Below are positions 15,520-24,745 of a stretch of DNA of 27,724 bases, piece by piece. The notes beneath the pieces were generated by a model, which was not told the origin of the DNA, did no database searches, and saw only the letters and a program-made list of their open reading frames with translations. The DNA is taken from positions 1-27,724 of the forward strand of contig CAAGMI010000364.1 of NCBI GenBank assembly GCA_900771005.1, written 5' to 3'. The position numbers and the translations under genes are program-made. This stretch comes from Rikenellaceae bacterium. GTDB taxonomy: Bacteria; Bacteroidota; Bacteroidia; Bacteroidales; UBA932. Position 1 is the first letter of the stretch. Each line of letters begins with the position of its first letter.

Positions 15520-18500
15520 TTGTGTAAAGTCATCAAAAAGAGTTGGCACATATTCGCCAGAATAATCGGCGCCCTGATAGTTCTGTTCATCGCCGCAAAT
15601 CTGGCGCTTCTGATCCCGGGAATACAGACGAATCTCTCGGGAAGGATTCTCGATGCCATAGATGACAACCTGGGAGGAGACGTATCCATTTCCGAGCTGC
15701 ACATCACCCCGTTCAACGCAATCCACATCTCGGGACTCACCGTCATCGACAGGGAGCCATACTCAAGCCAGATGGACACCATAATGCACATCGACGAGGT
15801 AACGGCCACGCTTTCACTGAAAAACATCTTCTCCGGCGGCGGCATACACGTCGGAAGGATATACGTGGAGGGAGCGTTGCTCCACCTGGTGACGCAACAG
15901 GAGGGTGAATATCCTTCAAATCTGACACGTTTCTTCAGGTATACCCCGAACCCGGACAAGGAAAAGAATCCGGACCCTGAAAGCATCTTCGATGCCAGGA
16001 AAATCATAGTGAAAGACTTTACTTTCAGGTTCAATGCATTCCGCAACAAAAAGAGAATCCATAAGGGAATCGGCATAAACTGGCAGGACCTGGACGTACA
16101 CGTAGACAGGGTAAAGGGACATAACTTCAAGATAGGAGGAGGTTATTACTCCGGAGTGGCGGACAGGATCGAGAATCTTTCCGAAAAGAGCGGATACTTC
16201 GCCAGCCTCGTAAAAGCGAAAGCCGAGGTAGGCCACGGGCATACCCTCATCGAGGATATACACGTCATTGACAACTGGTCAGACGTAAAGGGAGACAGAT
16301 TCAGTATGGAGTATGAGTTCGGAGACCAGAGTTTCAAGCATTTCGAGACGCTGGTGACAATGGAGGCCATACTCAGGGAATCCCGCCTGTCAATGAGGAC
16401 CATCAGTTACTTCATTGACAACATGAAGGATGCGGATGTTTCCCTGGACATCAAGTCCGGGCACATCAAAGGCCCGATGAAGAATCTCGTCATAGACGGC
16501 TTCAGATTCGATTCCGAAAGTCTGGGGCTAAGCGGTGTTGTAAACGGATGCATCAAAGGACTTACCCAGATAAGCGAGGTCTCCGCTAACATAAGGATTG
16601 ACAATGCACAGTATCTTTTCAACGGCAACCGGATCCATTTCAGCGGCTCGGCGAAGGGGCCGATAAACAGCATACAGGGGCAGCTCAAGGCCAGAAGCGG
16701 CCAGGGTTCAGCACAACTCGGCGTAAGAGCCGTCAACCTGCTGGAAAGGAATCCTCTGACGCTGTCCGGTGAAATAAGCACTGACAACCTGGACCTTTCA
16801 GGAATCATACGGTCAAAGATTGTAAATGAGGTCACGGCTTCATCGGATTTCAAAGCCAGCATATCAAAGGAGCATAAGGAATTTGAGATAGAAAAATTCC
16901 TTGCAGACCGTATCAGCATAAACGGCTATGCCTATTCGGGCATTTCCGCAAGCGGCACCTTTGATGACGGACGCATCGAAGCCAGTATGGAGAGCGCGGA
17001 TTCGAATGCGACGTTCAAGCTAGACGGACTTTATGACCTTGACAGGAGCCGGCAGGGAGAGGCAGGCAGGATAAGCGCTGACATATCCGGCCTGAACCTG
17101 TTGCGCACCAAACTGGTCAAAAACGGCGAGGATGCCTTCATATCATTGTCAGTTGACGCTTCTATGTCGAGGGACTCAGCCAAAGAGGAATCCGGAAGAA
17201 TAAGTCTATCCGATATGAAATATACCGACATAGGCGGCATTTATTCATTCGGAGACATGGATATCGACTACAAAAGGGCGCAGGAGGAAAGTTCGGCCAT
17301 ACTGAAGTCCACCTTCTTCGATGCGGACTATTCCGGCAGCCTGCCAGTTGAGCAGTTGTTCACGAAACTGAAAGGCCTGTCTGAAGGCCGCAGCGTACCG
17401 GAGTTCAGATCCAGACTTGAATTCCATGACACGAGAGAGCTGATGGCAGCCGCCTGGCCCGGATTATACATAGCCGAAGGTACTGAATTGACATTCGCAG
17501 TGGGCAGGGAGCAGGAGATTACGGCCGGCCTGACATCACAGAGGCTGGCAAAGGGAGGAGCATATCTCAAAGACATTTCGATAGGAGCAAAAGGGAAACT
17601 TGACAGTCTGCCGCTTTCAATGAGTTGCTCTGCATTTTCCATCAACAGTAAAGATCTGGGAGAAAGCCGGATAGATATACTTGCAGCCTACGACGACAAT
17701 CAATGGACGTTCAACGTTCTGCCGGATTCTTCCGTATTGAAGCTGGGCGAAAGCTCCTGGTCCTTCACCCCTTCATCGGTGGCTATGAAAGGAAGGGATT
17801 TTGATTTCCGTGCACTTTCAATGTACTGCGGCGACCAGTCACTGCTCCTTGACGGAAGATTGTCTCCAAGCGGGACTGATACACTGACGATAGCTTTGAA
17901 CGGGATAGACCTGGGCATAGCGGGCAATCTCATGAAGAATGACATAGGCCTTTCCGGCATACTGTCCGGAAGCGCAGTCATAGAATCACCTTTCAGCAAG
18001 GACAGGACCGCCTTGGATTCAAGGATTTTCTGCGACTCCCTGATGGTTAAAGGCAGCCGGCAGGACCCTATCATGATATCAAGCCGATGGGATGAAGACA
18101 GAGGGACACTCTATTTCGATTTGAAGCAGAACGGGACACGGGATGCGGTATCAATCGGAGGATACTTTACCCCTTCAGGACGCGAGTTGAATCTTGATGC
18201 AGACATAAACGGACTTGAGCTGTCAATGCTCCAGCCTTTCCTGAGCAATATCTTCATCGATATGGGTGGAAGCGTCAGCGGAAAATTCAGTGTAAGCGGT
18301 TCCACTGAAGGGCCTGTAATAAAAAGTGACGGTGCCAGATTCAATATGGCGATGGTGCGTCCTGCAGTAAACCAGGTATCATACACCTTCGACGGGCCTT
18401 TCGAACTGAATCAGAAGAATGCCGGATTCCACAATATGTCCATTACGGACGGGAAGGGAGGATCCGCCGTACTGAACGGAATCATCAAATACGAAAAGTT

Positions 18501-19872
18501 CAGGGATGCCGACCTCGACATCAATCTCGAGATAGACAGGCTGTCTCTCCTGGACATCCCGTCAGGTCAGGGAGCACCGGTATCGGGCAATATCGCCGCA
18601 AGCGGAATCGCATCTCTGGCAGGCCGCGCAGGGAATCTGAAAGCCACTGCAGAGCTGATCACCTCCGGCCCCGGGCTGCTCGACCTTACCATGGGACAGG
18701 GAGTGAACGCATCGACAAGCAGCCTTCTGACCTTTACAAGCGTTGACACCGTCAAACTGGATCCATATATCGAGATGATGAACCGTCTGGCCGGGACCAA
18801 GGAAGTCGCGTCAAAGAGCGGAATCTCATTAAAGGCCGGCATAACGGTAATGCCTGAGATTGAAACCAGGCTGGAACTGGACCCGGTATCGGGAAGCGGA
18901 CTCAACGCACGCGGCAACGGCCAGGTGAACCTCAGCATCCAGCAAGGCATAGGCAAACCGGACTTCAGCGGCGGATATGACATTACTTCCGGCCTGTTCA
19001 GGTTCTCGATACCGGGCATCGTGATGAAAGACTTCGAGATAAAGGAAGGCAGTTCCATCAAATTCGGCGGGGACCTGATGAACAGCGACCTTGACATCAA
19101 TGCCGTCTATACCACCAGGGCCGCACTTTCCACTCTTATTCAGTCCGACAGTTCCTCAACCAACACAAGGCGTGTCGTAGAATGCGGCATCAACATAAGT
19201 GACAAGCTCAGGAACCCTGACCTTGACCTGTCAATCAACATAAACGACCTTGACCCTACCACAAAGTCCAAGGTAGACGGAGCGCTGAATACAGAAGACA
19301 AGATCCAGAAGCAGTTCGTTTCCCTGTTGATACTGGGGACCTTCATGCCGGATGATCCGTCAGGGATCGTGAACGGCGGCAATATGATACTGTCCAACAT
19401 GGATGAGATTCTCAGCAGCCAGTTCAGCAACATCCTCAAAAGGCTTGACATCCCGCTGGACCTCGGATTCAAATACCAGCAGAACGCAAATTCCGGCAAG
19501 GATATATTCGACGTCGCGATATCGACACAGCTGTTCAATGACCGTGTATATGTGAACGGTAATCTGGGCAACAGGAACTATGGTACGAATCCTAACGGAG
19601 GACTGGTCGGGGACATAAACATCGAGATCAAGCTTGATGATCCCGGACAGCTCAGGCTCAACCTGTTCTCAAGGTCTGCGGATGAATACACCAATTATCT
19701 CGACCTTTCCCAGCGCAACGGCGTCGGCATCAGTTTCCAGAAGGAATACACGTCATTCAAGGATCTGATCAGGAATATGTTCTCCGGCAAGCGCAAGAAG
19801 GAAGAGAGAAAGGCGATAAAAGACAAGTCTGAGGAAAACAGAACTGTAATATCGATAGGACAAGATGAGTAA
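15520..19872 (+). CDS. tamB: TamB-like translocation and assembly module protein
   Basis: The 1450-residue protein has a signal-anchor (about residues 11-33). A long series of AsmA/TamB-like beta-strand repeats follows (segments such as ISELHITPFNAIHISGLTV, repeated LDLSG and GRLS turns). The C-terminal TamB (DUF490) domain covers about 1030-1400 and includes a DLDLSININDLDPTTKSKVD segment. Such proteins form a periplasm-spanning beta-taco groove that moves lipids or supports outer-membrane protein insertion. The start is inferred to be TTG at 15520: a stop codon lies four codons upstream, no ATG, GTG or other TTG lies between, and the next in-frame Met falls well inside the folded domain. 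It overlaps the methyltransferase ORF by 8 nt and is divergent from tsaD. Confidence 0.92.
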   Translation: MCKVIKKSWHIFARIIGALIVLFIAANLALLIPGIQTNLSGRILDAIDDNLGGDVSISELHITPFNAIHISGLTVIDREPYSSQMDTIMHIDEVTATLSLKNIFSGGGIHVGRIYVEGALLHLVTQQEGEYPSNLTRFFRYTPNPDKEKNPDPESIFDARKIIVKDFTFRFNAFRNKKRIHKGIGINWQDLDVHVDRVKGHNFKIGGGYYSGVADRIENLSEKSGYFASLVKAKAEVGHGHTLIEDIHVIDNWSDVKGDRFSMEYEFGDQSFKHFETLVTMEAILRESRLSMRTISYFIDNMKDADVSLDIKSGHIKGPMKNLVIDGFRFDSESLGLSGVVNGCIKGLTQISEVSANIRIDNAQYLFNGNRIHFSGSAKGPINSIQGQLKARSGQGSAQLGVRAVNLLERNPLTLSGEISTDNLDLSGIIRSKIVNEVTASSDFKASISKEHKEFEIEKFLADRISINGYAYSGISASGTFDDGRIEASMESADSNATFKLDGLYDLDRSRQGEAGRISADISGLNLLRTKLVKNGEDAFISLSVDASMSRDSAKEESGRISLSDMKYTDIGGIYSFGDMDIDYKRAQEESSAILKSTFFDADYSGSLPVEQLFTKLKGLSEGRSVPEFRSRLEFHDTRELMAAAWPGLYIAEGTELTFAVGREQEITAGLTSQRLAKGGAYLKDISIGAKGKLDSLPLSMSCSAFSINSKDLGESRIDILAAYDDNQWTFNVLPDSSVLKLGESSWSFTPSSVAMKGRDFDFRALSMYCGDQSLLLDGRLSPSGTDTLTIALNGIDLGIAGNLMKNDIGLSGILSGSAVIESPFSKDRTALDSRIFCDSLMVKGSRQDPIMISSRWDEDRGTLYFDLKQNGTRDAVSIGGYFTPSGRELNLDADINGLELSMLQPFLSNIFIDMGGSVSGKFSVSGSTEGPVIKSDGARFNMAMVRPAVNQVSYTFDGPFELNQKNAGFHNMSITDGKGGSAVLNGIIKYEKFRDADLDINLEIDRLSLLDIPSGQGAPVSGNIAASGIASLAGRAGNLKATAELITSGPGLLDLTMGQGVNASTSSLLTFTSVDTVKLDPYIEMMNRLAGTKEVASKSGISLKAGITVMPEIETRLELDPVSGSGLNARGNGQVNLSIQQGIGKPDFSGGYDITSGLFRFSIPGIVMKDFEIKEGSSIKFGGDLMNSDLDINAVYTTRAALSTLIQSDSSSTNTRRVVECGINISDKLRNPDLDLSININDLDPTTKSKVDGALNTEDKIQKQFVSLLILGTFMPDDPSGIVNGGNMILSNMDEILSSQFSNILKRLDIPLDLGFKYQQNANSGKDIFDVAISTQLFNDRVYVNGNLGNRNYGTNPNGGLVGDINIEIKLDDPGQLRLNLFSRSADEYTNYLDLSQRNGVGISFQKEYTSFKDLIRNMFSGKRKKEERKAIKDKSEENRTVISIGQDE

Positions 19873-20563
19873 ACTATACCTTATTCCGGCCCCGTTGGGA
19901 GAGAGCGATCCGAAGGAAGTCATCCCGCAGAACGTGCTTGACGTCGCCTGCTCCCTCAAATGCTTCGTTGTGGAAGAAATCAGAACCGCCAGACGGTTCC
20001 TTTCAAGTTACGGGCTCAAAGGACACATTGACGGGCTTTCCTTCACCGAACTGAATGAGCATACGCAGGCAAGCGAGGTGGAAGCGATGGCGACCCTGTT
20101 CGAGAATCAGGATGTGGGACTCATCACGGAAGCAGGCCTGCCGGCCATAGCGGATCCCGGTGCCGCGCTTGTGGCTTTGTGCCACAGAAAGGGCATAGAA
20201 GTGGTTCCCCTCGTAGGGCCGTCTTCCCTGATGCTGGCGCTTATGGCATCCGGATTGAACGGGCAGTCTTTCGCATTCCGCGGTTATCTCCCCGTCAAAG
20301 CCGAGGAGAGACGCTCTGCAATCAAATCCATCGAAAAGACGTCGGCCGGTTCGAGACAGACTCAGATTTTCATCGAAACCCCTTATCGCAATGACAGCCT
20401 GATGGCTGATCTGGTTTCCTGCCTGAACGCATCCACCAGGATCTGCATAGCGGCGGACCTTACATTGCCGACTCAGCTGATACGCACCATGACGGCAGGG
20501 GAATGGAGAAAAAAGCCTCTCACCATAGGTAAGAGGCCGTGTGTTTTTCTTATTCTGGCTTAA
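19865..20563 (+). CDS. Short RsmI-like SAM-dependent methyltransferase
   Basis: The 232-residue protein belongs to the tetrapyrrole-methylase fold and resembles RsmI, the 16S rRNA C1402 2'-O-methyltransferase. It starts LYLIPAPLGE, has GLITEAGLPAIADPG (Glu89 onward) where RsmI has DAGTPLISDPG, and then VVPLVGPSSLMLALMASGL and FRGYLPVK. It differs from canonical RsmI in several signature residues, including PLGE in place of PxGN, and lacks about 50 C-terminal residues. It is therefore more likely a paralogue with another or narrower target than the true RsmI, and the substrate is unknown. Its start overlaps the tamB end by 8 nt, and its 3' end overlaps the convergent M3 peptidase by 4 nt. Confidence 0.8.
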   Translation: MSKLYLIPAPLGESDPKEVIPQNVLDVACSLKCFVVEEIRTARRFLSSYGLKGHIDGLSFTELNEHTQASEVEAMATLFENQDVGLITEAGLPAIADPGAALVALCHRKGIEVVPLVGPSSLMLALMASGLNGQSFAFRGYLPVKAEERRSAIKSIEKTSAGSRQTQIFIETPYRNDSLMADLVSCLNASTRICIAADLTLPTQLIRTMTAGEWRKKPLTIGKRPCVFLILA

Positions 20564-22662
20564 TCCTTTCCGCTTATGCCGAGCTTTTCAAGAAGAGCTG
20601 AAGGCTGAGGGTCGTGACCGCGGAAATTGCGGTAAAGCACGGCTTCATCCTCTTCACTTCCTCTGGAAAGTATGTTGTCCCTGAACGAGTAGGACACTTC
20701 GTGATTGAATATTCCCTTTTCCTTGAAGAGCGAGAAGGCATCGGCTTCCAGCACTTCAGCCCACTTGTATGAATAATATCCCGCAGCATATCCGCCGCTG
20801 AAAAGGTGGGTGATGGAAGTTGAAATGGATGTCCCCGGGACCTGAGGGAATACGGCATAAGGTTCAAGTACTTTGCTCTCATATTCGACTGTTCCCTCGG
20901 AAGGGACCTGAGTACATTCATGCCATGACATGTCAAGGATTCCGAAATGAAGCTGGCGCACCTGGAGATATGCAGAGTTGTAGTTGCGTGCGGCAATGAC
21001 CCTGTCCACAAGCTCAGCGGGGATGGTCTCCCCTGTCTTGTAGTGACGCGCAAAACCTGAAAGATATTCCTGTTCATAGGCATAATTCTCCATTATCTGG
21101 GACGGAAGTTCCACGAAATCCCTGGATACGTTCGTGCCGGCCTGAGAAGGATATCTGCTTTCCGCGAGCATGCCGTGCAAAGCGTGGCCGAACTCGTGAA
21201 GGAATGTTTCCAACTCGTCGTGAGTGAGCAGTGAAGGTTCGCCTCCCGTAGGCTTGGAAAGGTTGGTCACTATGCTTATGAACGGCCTTCTTTCAACCCC
21301 ATCCTTTATGCTCTGTCCACGGAATTCCGTCATCCAGGCTCCTGAACGCTTTGATGCACGAGGGAAGAAGTCGGCATAGAAAAGCGCCATGTGCCGTCCA
21401 TTCTCGTCCTTTACGTCATATACCTTCACATCCTTATGGTAAGCCGGGATGTCCTTCCTCTCTTCGAACTGCAGTCCATACAGCCTTTCAGCCAGACCGA
21501 ATACCGCGTCTATGCAGTTTTCAAGCTGGAGATACGGTTTGAGGTCAGATTCACTCAACGCATATTTCTCATTCTTGTATTTTTCCGCCCAGTAATTGAA
21601 GTCCCAGGACCTGATGGCAGTATCATCAAAGCCGTTTTCCTTTGCATACTCGTATATTGCATTTATCTCTTCCTTTGCCTTTGGAAGTGACGGGCCCATA
21701 AGTTCCTGGAGGAATTCGTCCACCTGGGACGGTGTCTTCAACATTCTCTCCTCAAGGGCATAGTCCGCATATGTAGGATATCCGAGGATATTGGCTATCT
21801 GCAGTCTCAGGTTCACGATCTCCTTTACGATATCCGTGTTGTCAGAGTCCCCTCCCACCGCACGCGTGTTGTATGCAATGCTCATCTGCCTGCGCAGATC
21901 CCTGCATGCACTGTATTTCAGGAACGAACTTACGCTCGGAGCAGAGAGGTCGAATGTCCAGCCTTCCTGTCCCTTAGCCTCGGCAGTCTCTTTTCCCAAA
22001 GCTATGACGTAATCAGGAAGTCCTTCAAGCTCAGACTCATCCGTAATATTCATGGAGTATGCATTTGTAGCAGCCAGAACATTGTTCCCAAATTTAAGCG
22101 TCGCAAGGGAAAGCTTCTCATTGAGTTCGCTGTACCTTTCCTTGTCCTCAGGACTCAGGTTCGCGCCGTTGCGGGAAAAAGATTTGTATGTATCCACCAG
22201 AAGCTTCATCTGTTCCGGCGCAAGACCGAGGGACTCCCTCTTGTCATATACTGCCTTCACCCTCTGGAACAGCCCTTCATTCAGGGCGATATACATCGAG
22301 TATTCATTCTGCAGCGGGGCTATCTCTTCGGCTATCTTCTGCAGTTCTTCGTTTGAATCCGCTTCGAGGATATTATAGAAGATTCCTGACACTCTGCCGA
22401 ATGTCTCTCCGGAATATTCAAGCGCCTCGATAGTATTCTCGAAGGTCGGCTCTTCCGGATTGGCTACGATCGCATCGATTTCCGCCTTCCCTTCTTCAAT
22501 CCCCTTCTTGAAAGCGGGGATATAGTGCTCGGTTTTGATCTTGTCAAACTGCGGAGCTCCGTAAGGCAGTGTCGATTCAGTTAATAGAGGATTTTCATTT
22601 TCCATATTGCAGGATGTAATTAAGGCCAGCGATACAACGCCGGCAAATATCATTTTATTCAT
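20560..22662 (-). CDS. M3 family zinc metallopeptidase (Dcp/oligopeptidase-like), lipoprotein
   Basis: The 700-residue protein carries HEFGHALHG (His489, Glu490, His493), with the third ligand Glu518 in DFVELPSQIMENY, the standard M3 zinc site. The C-terminal YYSYKWAEVLEADAFSLF segment is typical of dipeptidyl carboxypeptidase/oligopeptidase A relatives. M3 enzymes cut short peptides, and Dcp types release C-terminal dipeptides. A lipoprotein signal (MNKMIFAGVVSLALITSC) implies membrane anchoring outside the cytoplasm, unlike E. coli Dcp. It is the last gene of the five-gene leftward chain, and its ATG overlaps the preceding stop in ATGA. The DPP III-like lipoprotein at the left of the window would cut dipeptides from the other end of similar substrates. 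Confidence 0.94.
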   Translation of the reverse strand: MNKMIFAGVVSLALITSCNMENENPLLTESTLPYGAPQFDKIKTEHYIPAFKKGIEEGKAEIDAIVANPEEPTFENTIEALEYSGETFGRVSGIFYNILEADSNEELQKIAEEIAPLQNEYSMYIALNEGLFQRVKAVYDKRESLGLAPEQMKLLVDTYKSFSRNGANLSPEDKERYSELNEKLSLATLKFGNNVLAATNAYSMNITDESELEGLPDYVIALGKETAEAKGQEGWTFDLSAPSVSSFLKYSACRDLRRQMSIAYNTRAVGGDSDNTDIVKEIVNLRLQIANILGYPTYADYALEERMLKTPSQVDEFLQELMGPSLPKAKEEINAIYEYAKENGFDDTAIRSWDFNYWAEKYKNEKYALSESDLKPYLQLENCIDAVFGLAERLYGLQFEERKDIPAYHKDVKVYDVKDENGRHMALFYADFFPRASKRSGAWMTEFRGQSIKDGVERRPFISIVTNLSKPTGGEPSLLTHDELETFLHEFGHALHGMLAESRYPSQAGTNVSRDFVELPSQIMENYAYEQEYLSGFARHYKTGETIPAELVDRVIAARNYNSAYLQVRQLHFGILDMSWHECTQVPSEGTVEYESKVLEPYAVFPQVPGTSISTSITHLFSGGYAAGYYSYKWAEVLEADAFSLFKEKGIFNHEVSYSFRDNILSRGSEEDEAVLYRNFRGHDPQPSALLEKLGISGKD

Positions 22663-23525
22663 AATGAATTGAGTGTTAATCCGTCATAAGCCAGATGCAC
22701 ATTTGCAGGCAATTCCCTTTCCAGTTCAGCGTGAGGGGGAAGCAGATGTGATATGTGTGTAATGTATGAATCCCTTGCTCCAACCCTTTCAAAAAAGCCC
22801 AATGCCTCATCAAGAGAGAAATGCGAGTGGTGAGTGCCGCGTTTCACGCAATTGACCGTCACCGCATCGAGGCCTTTGAGCTTTTCGAATTCGGCATCTT
22901 CTATCAGGTTCATATCCGTAAGGTATGCGATATCTCCGAATCTGTATCCAAGTACGGAGAGTTTCTTCACTTTATGATGCCAGCCGTGGATCGGTATCAC
23001 TTCAACAGGCTTTAGAAGTTCCTTTCCGGACGGCCGGTCATGTCTGTAACCGAATCCCGATTCCCAGACAAGCGTCTCTTCGCCCTCGTTGGAGTGCACC
23101 AGGAACGGCATATCGGGATCTATTGTGTGGATATGCCACTCCGGAGCTCCGGGATACCTCGGCTCCGCGAATGCATATGAATACTGTATCCTGAGTGATT
23201 TCTCAACATATTCCTCGCAATAGATATTGACCGGCTTGGACTCAATCAGATTGAAAGTGCGCGTGTCGTCCAAGCCTCCGGTATGGTCAAGATGGTTGTG
23301 AGTCAGCAGTATTGCATCCAAATGGGTGATCCCGGCACGAAGCATCTGATACCTGAAATCAGGTCCGCAGTCGACGAGTATGCTGAGTCCTCCGTACTCG
23401 ACCAGAGCCGAAGCCCTGAGACGATTGTCCCTCGGATCGGAAGATGCACAGACCGGGCAATTGCAGCCGATCATCGGCACTCCCTGTGATGTTCCTGTCC
23501 CCAGAAAAGTAAGTTTCACTTTCAT
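22659..23525 (-). CDS. PhnP-like MBL-fold metallo-hydrolase
   Basis: The 288-residue protein has the metallo-beta-lactamase motif HNHLDH at residues 76-81, with upstream LVDCGPDFR and downstream HGWHHKVKK and THISHLLPPH segments. It begins LTFLGTGTSQGVPMIGC, with Cys21, Cys23 and Cys26. These positions match the structural zinc site of E. coli PhnP, a cyclic phosphodiesterase. The enzyme is thus probably a cytoplasmic two-metal phosphodiesterase; the true substrate is unknown. No other phosphonate genes are present, so phosphonate use is not implied. Its ATG overlaps the mtaB stop by 4 nt and its stop overlaps the M3 peptidase ATG by 4 nt. Confidence 0.88.
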   Translation of the reverse strand: MKVKLTFLGTGTSQGVPMIGCNCPVCASSDPRDNRLRASALVEYGGLSILVDCGPDFRYQMLRAGITHLDAILLTHNHLDHTGGLDDTRTFNLIESKPVNIYCEEYVEKSLRIQYSYAFAEPRYPGAPEWHIHTIDPDMPFLVHSNEGEETLVWESGFGYRHDRPSGKELLKPVEVIPIHGWHHKVKKLSVLGYRFGDIAYLTDMNLIEDAEFEKLKGLDAVTVNCVKRGTHHSHFSLDEALGFFERVGARDSYITHISHLLPPHAELERELPANVHLAYDGLTLNSL

Positions 23526-24745
23526 ATCACGATATCAGTAAGCCGTCCGACCAACTCGGGATCATACGGGCGCTCTATCCTTATGTAATTTCCTGTATAA
23601 CCTTCCATCTTCCCCTTCCTGTCGGTAGATTCGAAAAGCACCTTCTCCCTTATGCCCCTGTTTTCCTCTATGAAGGCGGAATGGAGCGATTTGCACAGTT
23701 CCTCGAGAGCCGCCACCCTTTCTGTCTTCACCTCGTCCTTCACCTGATCCGGGAATTCCGCAGCCGGGGTTCCCGGCCTCCTGGAATATGGAAATACGTG
23801 AATGTATGCAGGCTTCAACTCTTTTATGAAATCGCAAGTCCCTCGGAAAAGTTCATCGGTCTCCCCCGGCAATCCGACCATCACATCGATGCCGAAGAAA
23901 ACTTTCGGCTTTCCGGGACCTTCCATGGCCCTCCTGATGTATGATATCCTGTCACGGAAGAACGCCGTATCATAATGCCTGCCCATTTTTCGGAGAAGTT
24001 CATCAGAGCCCGTCTGAAGAGGTATATGGAAATGAGGCTGGAATTTCGTGCCCGCCGCAATCCAATCCACAATCTCCTCCGTTATGAGATTGGGCTCTAT
24101 GGAACTTATCCTGTACCTTTCTATGCAATCCACCTCATTCAGAGCCTTGAGAAGGTTCAGGAAGGTCTCTCCGGTAGTCCTCCCGAAATCACCCGTATTC
24201 ACCCCCGTGAGAACGATTTCCTTCACTCCTGAAGCCGCTATCTCACGCGCCTGTCTGACTACTTGGCAGATGGGGATGTTCCTGCTTTCCCCTCTTGCAT
24301 ACGGAACCGTGCAGTATGCACAGTAATTGTTGCATCCATCCTGTACCTTGAGGAATGACCTCGTCCTTTCTCCGGTGGAATATGCAGGGAATGTATCCTG
24401 ACATTCAGACTTCCTTCCGAGCATTTCCGGTACGACCAGATGTTTCTCATTGCACCCGAACACTCTGGTAACGCCCTCGATTGCTTCTATTTCATTCCTT
24501 CTCAACTGGGCAGAGCAACCTGTCACGAGTATCGAAGCTTCAGGATTGACTCTGTGGACTTTCCGTATCAGATTTCTGGATTTGCTGTCGGACATCTGAG
24601 TGACGGAACAGGTGTTTACCAGGTATATATCCGCCTTGTCCCTCCAGGAAACAACCTCCATCCCGGCTTCGCGGAATCCGCGTTCATACGTTGAGGTCTC
24701 CGCATAATTCAATTTGCACCCGAGGGTGAGGAATGCTATTTTCAT
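23522..24745 (-). CDS. mtaB: tRNA t6A37 methylthiotransferase MtaB
   Basis: MtaB adds a methylthio group to C2 of t6A37, giving ms2t6A, and so acts on the product of TsaD. The 407-residue protein has an N-terminal UPF0004 domain with cluster ligands Cys10 (TLGCKLN), Cys46 (NTCSV) and Cys77 (TGCSAQ). The radical-SAM motif CNNYCAYC (Cys138, Cys142, Cys145) follows, and a C-terminal TRAM-like region (about 345-405). SFLKVQDGCNNYCAYCTVP and VPYARG fit MtaB better than MiaB or RimO. The start at 24745 is chosen over an ATG 24 nt upstream because it gives the same 4-nt ATGA overlap with folB seen at the other junctions. Confidence 0.94.
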   Translation of the reverse strand: MKIAFLTLGCKLNYAETSTYERGFREAGMEVVSWRDKADIYLVNTCSVTQMSDSKSRNLIRKVHRVNPEASILVTGCSAQLRRNEIEAIEGVTRVFGCNEKHLVVPEMLGRKSECQDTFPAYSTGERTRSFLKVQDGCNNYCAYCTVPYARGESRNIPICQVVRQAREIAASGVKEIVLTGVNTGDFGRTTGETFLNLLKALNEVDCIERYRISSIEPNLITEEIVDWIAAGTKFQPHFHIPLQTGSDELLRKMGRHYDTAFFRDRISYIRRAMEGPGKPKVFFGIDVMVGLPGETDELFRGTCDFIKELKPAYIHVFPYSRRPGTPAAEFPDQVKDEVKTERVAALEELCKSLHSAFIEENRGIREKVLFESTDRKGKMEGYTGNYIRIERPYDPELVGRLTDIVI

